DNA of 36,131 nt from an uncultured Aureispira sp. (GTDB lineage: Bacteria; Bacteroidota; Bacteroidia; Chitinophagales; Saprospiraceae): positions 1 through 36,131 of the forward strand of contig CAJQOX010000407.1 in assembly GCA_905480075.1 (NCBI GenBank), given 5' to 3'. The position numbers were made by a program, and so were the translations under genes. The notes beneath the pieces were generated by a model. It saw only the letters and a list, made by a program, of their open reading frames with translations, had not been told where the DNA came from and ran no database searches. Below are positions 32,352-36,131 of this stretch, in pieces (within the stretch, counting starts at the first letter, position 1; every line of letters begins with the position of its first letter).

Positions 32352-34211
32352 TTATCCGAATTCATCGACGAGGTCCATCCATCTTTCTTCTTTAATTTCC
32401 AGTTCTTCAGAAATTGTGTTGAGTTCTTTGGATAGTTTGCTGATTTCCTCCTGACTGAGTTCCGGGTTATTGAACAAGCCCGTAATTTCTGTTTTTCTGT
32501 CTTCTAGTTTAGCGATTTGTCTTTCCAGTCTTTTGAATTCCTTTTGTTCTTCGTGCGATATTTTGCTTTTGGATTTTTCAAGGGGAACATCTTTAGCGGT
32601 TTCCTTTTCCTGCGCCTTTAAAAGGACAGCCTGATCTTTGGCAAATTCTCTGTAGGTAGAATAATTACCTGGGAAATCCCGTACTTTACCATTTCCTTCA
32701 AGCACAAAGGTGTGGTCCACAATTTTATCCATAAAATGTCTGTCGTGAGAAACGATGACCACACAACCCGGGAAGTTGAGTAAAAATTCTTCCAGCACTT
32801 GCAGTGTAATGATATCGAGGTCGTTAGTAGGCTCATCGAGAATCAGAAAATTGGGATTTTTCATGAGGATGGTAAGCAAGTATAGCCTTCTACGTTCCCC
32901 TCCGGACAATTTGGAGACAAAGTTCTGTTGTTTTTTGGCATCGAAGAGGAAGCGTTCACAAAGTTGGACAGCCGAGAGTTTCTGTCCCCCGTGCATCGGG
33001 ATAAATTCAGCTATATTGCGGATTACATCGATTACTCTGTGATCATCCTTGAGGTTAATCCTTTTTTGGGTATAATAGCCAATAACTACGGTATCTCCGA
33101 CAATGACTTTGCCTGCGTCTACCTTTTCGTTACCCACCAACATATTGAGGAGCGTAGTTTTTCCGGTTCCATTATTACCGACAATACCTACCCGGTCATT
33201 TCTGGAGAACTTATAGTCGAAGCCATCGAATAGGATGAGGTCGCCAAAAGCTTTATGGACATTATGGAATTCGATAATTTTAGATCCCAGCCTGGACATT
33301 TTTATATCGAGTTGAACGGCATCATCATCGATTTTGCGTTTTGCTTTTTTTTCTACTTCGAAGAACTTATCAATTCTGGCTTTAGCCTTTGTTCCACGCG
33401 CTTTGGGCTGTCTTCTCATCCAATCCAGTTCTTTAACGTAGAGGTTTTTGGCTTTTTCGGTTGTCGAATTAAAGCTAGCCTCCCTGTCCGCTTTTTTTTC
33501 GAGAAAATAAGCATAGCCCCCGGAATATTTGTGGACCTGTTGCTGATCGAGTTCTAGTATTTGCGTACAGACAGAATCGAGGAAGTAGCGGTCATGCGTA
33601 ACCATAAAGATGGTTTGTTTACCTTGTTTGAGGTAAGCTTCGAGCCATTCAATCATTTCGAGGTCTAAATGATTGGTAGGTTCGTCGAGAATAAGGAACT
33701 CAGGTGCATCGATAAGAACTTTAGCGAGCGCTACTCTTTTTTTTTGCCCACCGGAGAGCATATTAATTTTGCGGTGGAGGTAATCGACTTTGAGTTTGAA
33801 GAGAATTTGTTTAATTTTAACTTCGTAATCCCATGCCTGCATAAGGTCCATGTCCGAGATTGCCTCCTGCATAGCCTCTACATCATCCGGTTCGGCCATA
33901 CATTTTTCGTAGGCTACAATAGCCTTCATAATAGGATTAGGGGAATGATAAACGGCTTCAAACACGGTGGCATCCGGGTTCATTTGCGGATCCTGATCGA
34001 GGTATCCAATATTAATTTTATGATGTAGCCATACAGTACCTGTATCGGACTCCTCTTTCTTCATGATAATATCCATGAGGGAAGTTTTACCGGTACCATT
34101 TTTGGCAATAAAAGCGACACGGTCACCCTGATTAATATAGAAAGTAATATTTTCAAAAAGGAGACGATCACCATATGCTTTTGAAACCCCTTCGACCGTG
34201 AGATAATTCAT
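32352..34211 (-). CDS. ABC-F family ATPase, Uup-like
   Basis: A 619-residue soluble protein with two ATP-binding cassettes and no membrane domain, as in ABC-F translation factors that act at the ribosome. Cassette 1: Walker A AKNGTGKTS (36-44), LSGGQ (152-156), LDEPTNHLD (175-183). Cassette 2: GNNGTGKTT (345-353), LSGGE (435-439), LDEPTNDLD (458-466). The linker between (about 235-310, with ELDWMRRQPKARGTKAKAR) is the family's P-site tRNA-interaction motif. A C-terminal coiled coil (~550-619, KEFKRLERQIAKLEDRK) points to the Uup branch rather than EttA. The exact physiological role is not fixed by sequence. It is minus strand, single gene, divergent from the last gene in the window. Confidence 0.92.
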   Translation of the reverse strand: MNYLTVEGVSKAYGDRLLFENITFYINQGDRVAFIAKNGTGKTSLMDIIMKKEESDTGTVWLHHKINIGYLDQDPQMNPDATVFEAVYHSPNPIMKAIVAYEKCMAEPDDVEAMQEAISDMDLMQAWDYEVKIKQILFKLKVDYLHRKINMLSGGQKKRVALAKVLIDAPEFLILDEPTNHLDLEMIEWLEAYLKQGKQTIFMVTHDRYFLDSVCTQILELDQQQVHKYSGGYAYFLEKKADREASFNSTTEKAKNLYVKELDWMRRQPKARGTKAKARIDKFFEVEKKAKRKIDDDAVQLDIKMSRLGSKIIEFHNVHKAFGDLILFDGFDYKFSRNDRVGIVGNNGTGKTTLLNMLVGNEKVDAGKVIVGDTVVIGYYTQKRINLKDDHRVIDVIRNIAEFIPMHGGQKLSAVQLCERFLFDAKKQQNFVSKLSGGERRRLYLLTILMKNPNFLILDEPTNDLDIITLQVLEEFLLNFPGCVVIVSHDRHFMDKIVDHTFVLEGNGKVRDFPGNYSTYREFAKDQAVLLKAQEKETAKDVPLEKSKSKISHEEQKEFKRLERQIAKLEDRKTEITGLFNNPELSQEEISKLSKELNTISEELEIKEERWMDLVDEFG

Positions 34212-34378
34212 AATATCATTTAATAATTATTAATAGAGGCACAAGTTAACCTAAGTGCTGAAGAAAAGGAAGTCAGCAGCAAAAAAATACTAAATAAATA
34301 AAGTTAATATATAAATCGGGGAGAACTAAGCAGAGTAAGAAGTCTTTTGTATTTTGAGAACCGAAATATCATAAATGA

Positions 34379-36004
34379 ATGAACATGAAAACAGACAATC
34401 TTAATTGGTCAATAACAGCTACAGTAACCTGGGTTATAATATCGCTTACATTTACTATAAAAGGGCAGGAACTCAAGTGGAGTGCTCCCTATGAGATGAG
34501 TTCACTATTCAACAGCATTGAAATCATTGAGGCAAAAGAGGGCCCCTTAATCATAGCCTACAAATATAAGGACGAAAAATATTACTGGCAGCAAAAGCTA
34601 AGATATTATGACCCGAATTCAAAGCAAAAGGAGAAAGGAGAAATACCTGAGATACAACACGAGGGGAAACATTGTAAATATTTGTCAGGATTTACGATCG
34701 GGGAAATAACTTATCTGAATTATTCAATCTATAACAAGGAAGAAGAGAAGACAAGTTATCTTATAAGAGCATTAAGTACTAAGCCTGGCAGTAAAGAAGG
34801 CATACTGAAAAAAATATTCGAAATAAGCCACAAGGACAAGTTTAAACATTCCGGAATAAGAATATGTCAATCGGAAGACCGGAGTAAATTATTATATTAC
34901 TATATCCTACCCTATTTAAAAGGTGAAAAAGCCCGTATTGGCCTTAGGATGTACAATAATAACTTAGAATTGATCTCTGAAGGAACAGCAACAATGCAGA
35001 TAAAGTCTTCAAAAGTAAGTTTAAAGGACATAACAGATGTTGTAACAGACAATGACGGGAACAATTGTTTACTGTTGAAGCAATATAAAGGGAAGGTAAA
35101 AAAAGAAGAGAAGAAAAAGGGAACACGATATATTTACAGCCTGATAAAAATGGATAAAAGGTCAAAAGTCAGTATTACTGACAGCCTTAAAGTTTTGTCT
35201 TCAAAAGACAGTGCTATAATAATATCTGCAAAATTATCTGTCAACAACAAAACAAATTTAATAAGCTGTACCGGAAACTTCAAGACCCGGACAAAGGGGA
35301 CCGCCTTGTTTAGTTATTATCCTTATGCAGACACAGAGAAGAAGGCAATAATATCCTATCCTGCAAGCATTATCACCTCTTCATTTGCGAGTCGGAAGCA
35401 GAAGAACAGGAAAAAAAAATTCGGACTTGAGCATTACAAAATAAAGAATATATTTGAGCAACATTCGGGCGATAAAATAATAATAGCTGAACAACATTAC
35501 ATCAAAGTATATGAAGACAAATCGGAGGGCAGACAAGAACTACATTTCGCCTACAACACAATAATTATCAGGCTGAGTATGTCAGACACAATCACCTGGG
35601 TATCCAGGATAAACAAACGGCAGACCGGGGGCGGGAACGGCTACACAGATATCCCCTGGAAACTATACTCCTGTTTTGCTTATCAGGAAGACGAAGAGAT
35701 ACATGTATTGTATAATGAAACAGAACAAAACATAAAAGAAACCGACGAACAAAAATTAGCGATATCAGATTACAACCTACCTGAAAAATGTGTTTTGGTT
35801 CATTACACAATAAAGTTAAAAACCGGAGAGTCGACAAAGACTGTAAGCCCTTTTGGTGATAATGACAACAAAACAGCAATAATACCCAAGGCGACAAAAG
35901 TATTATCGGACAAAAGTATTTTTTTTACAGGAATACAATTCGGCAGGAACAACCAAGAAAAGCCAAAATATATCCTGGGGCGATACAAAAAAAACATAAA
36001 TTAA
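34379..36004 (+). CDS. Exported hypothetical protein, Lys- and Ile-rich
   Basis: A 541-residue protein with an N-terminal signal (ITATVTWVIISLTFTIKG, cleavage likely near GQ at ~29-30; start at residue 1 or at M3). The mature chain is rich in beta-like alternation, Lys, Tyr and Ile. Repeating patterns such as GPLIIAYKYKDEKYY, DRSKLLYYYILPYLKG, NNCLLLKQYKGKVKK and GDKIIIAEQHYIKVYED suggest a beta-propeller-like fold of six or seven blades, but no domain is recognised. No T9SS C-terminal domain is apparent. Codon use is distinctive, with ATA very common for Ile, unlike argS or the SulP gene, so recent acquisition is possible. It has no partner gene within the window. Confidence 0.7.
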   Translation: MNMKTDNLNWSITATVTWVIISLTFTIKGQELKWSAPYEMSSLFNSIEIIEAKEGPLIIAYKYKDEKYYWQQKLRYYDPNSKQKEKGEIPEIQHEGKHCKYLSGFTIGEITYLNYSIYNKEEEKTSYLIRALSTKPGSKEGILKKIFEISHKDKFKHSGIRICQSEDRSKLLYYYILPYLKGEKARIGLRMYNNNLELISEGTATMQIKSSKVSLKDITDVVTDNDGNNCLLLKQYKGKVKKEEKKKGTRYIYSLIKMDKRSKVSITDSLKVLSSKDSAIIISAKLSVNNKTNLISCTGNFKTRTKGTALFSYYPYADTEKKAIISYPASIITSSFASRKQKNRKKKFGLEHYKIKNIFEQHSGDKIIIAEQHYIKVYEDKSEGRQELHFAYNTIIIRLSMSDTITWVSRINKRQTGGGNGYTDIPWKLYSCFAYQEDEEIHVLYNETEQNIKETDEQKLAISDYNLPEKCVLVHYTIKLKTGESTKTVSPFGDNDNKTAIIPKATKVLSDKSIFFTGIQFGRNNQEKPKYILGRYKKNIN

Positions 36005-36131
36005 AATCAATTATTAATTCAAAAATCTATTAATTTTAACCATCTGATGGTCAGGCATAAACAGTATACTACTAATATTCGACACCGCTGTTTTTACAAA
36101 AAAAAATAAAACAAGCAGCGGCAGAAAGTCA

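Overview
The window is a chromosomal segment of a member of the Bacteroidota, possibly a Saprospiria/Chitinophagia-type lineage. The evidence is a giant secreted adhesin with a gliding-motility-type (type IX secretion, type B) C-terminal domain, promoters of the Bacteroidota form TTG-N19/20-TAnnTTTG, a Bacteroidota-type arginine decarboxylase, an S74 fibre protein opening with VGIGT repeats, and AT-rich spacers with almost no Shine-Dalgarno signals. I cannot place it below phylum with confidence. No tRNA, rRNA, CRISPR array, prophage or intact insertion sequence is visible.

Layout. 0-7 kb: the 3' end of glycine dehydrogenase (gcvP), the 1726-residue adhesin, and an AlkB-type DNA repair dioxygenase bracketed by heptamer inverted repeats. 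7-16.3 kb: an AsmA-like envelope protein, arginine decarboxylase (minus strand), a lipoprotein amidase, a tiny membrane protein, and arginyl-tRNA synthetase with an extra internal segment. 16.3-21.4 kb: a repeat-rich spacer, a small lipoprotein (L1), an FAD amine-oxidase-like enzyme, a decayed gene, a small charged membrane protein and a SulP anion transporter. 21.5-26.1 kb: the most unusual part, four paralogous genes (S1-S4) for ~147-residue secreted proteins. An NYC1/NOL-like short-chain dehydrogenase lies between S2 and S3, and a second copy of the small lipoprotein (L2) lies directly behind S4. 26.4-36 kb: a helical-repeat secreted protein, a 1307-residue S74 fibre protein followed by a decayed lectin-like gene fragment, an ABC-F ATPase (minus strand), and a Lys/Ile-rich secreted protein of unknown function.

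How the parts relate. L1, S1, S2 and S4 share one upstream module of about 200-240 bp: an A-tract/T-tract, a TTTTG-rich element, then TTG-N20-TAnnTTTG followed by TATCAA. L2 has no such promoter and probably relies on S4 read-through. Two otherwise unrelated small exported protein families are therefore wired to the same promoter class and are repeatedly duplicated, which suggests a co-expressed envelope system. Its function is unknown. Most genes end in clear intrinsic terminators, so much of the window is monocistronic. The heptamer repeat family (AAGTAGT/AAGTCAT arms around a TTTGC-AAA-GCAAA core) occurs four times, twice around alkB and once behind each of S1 and S4. It is probably a dispersed genomic repeat that may have helped the duplications.
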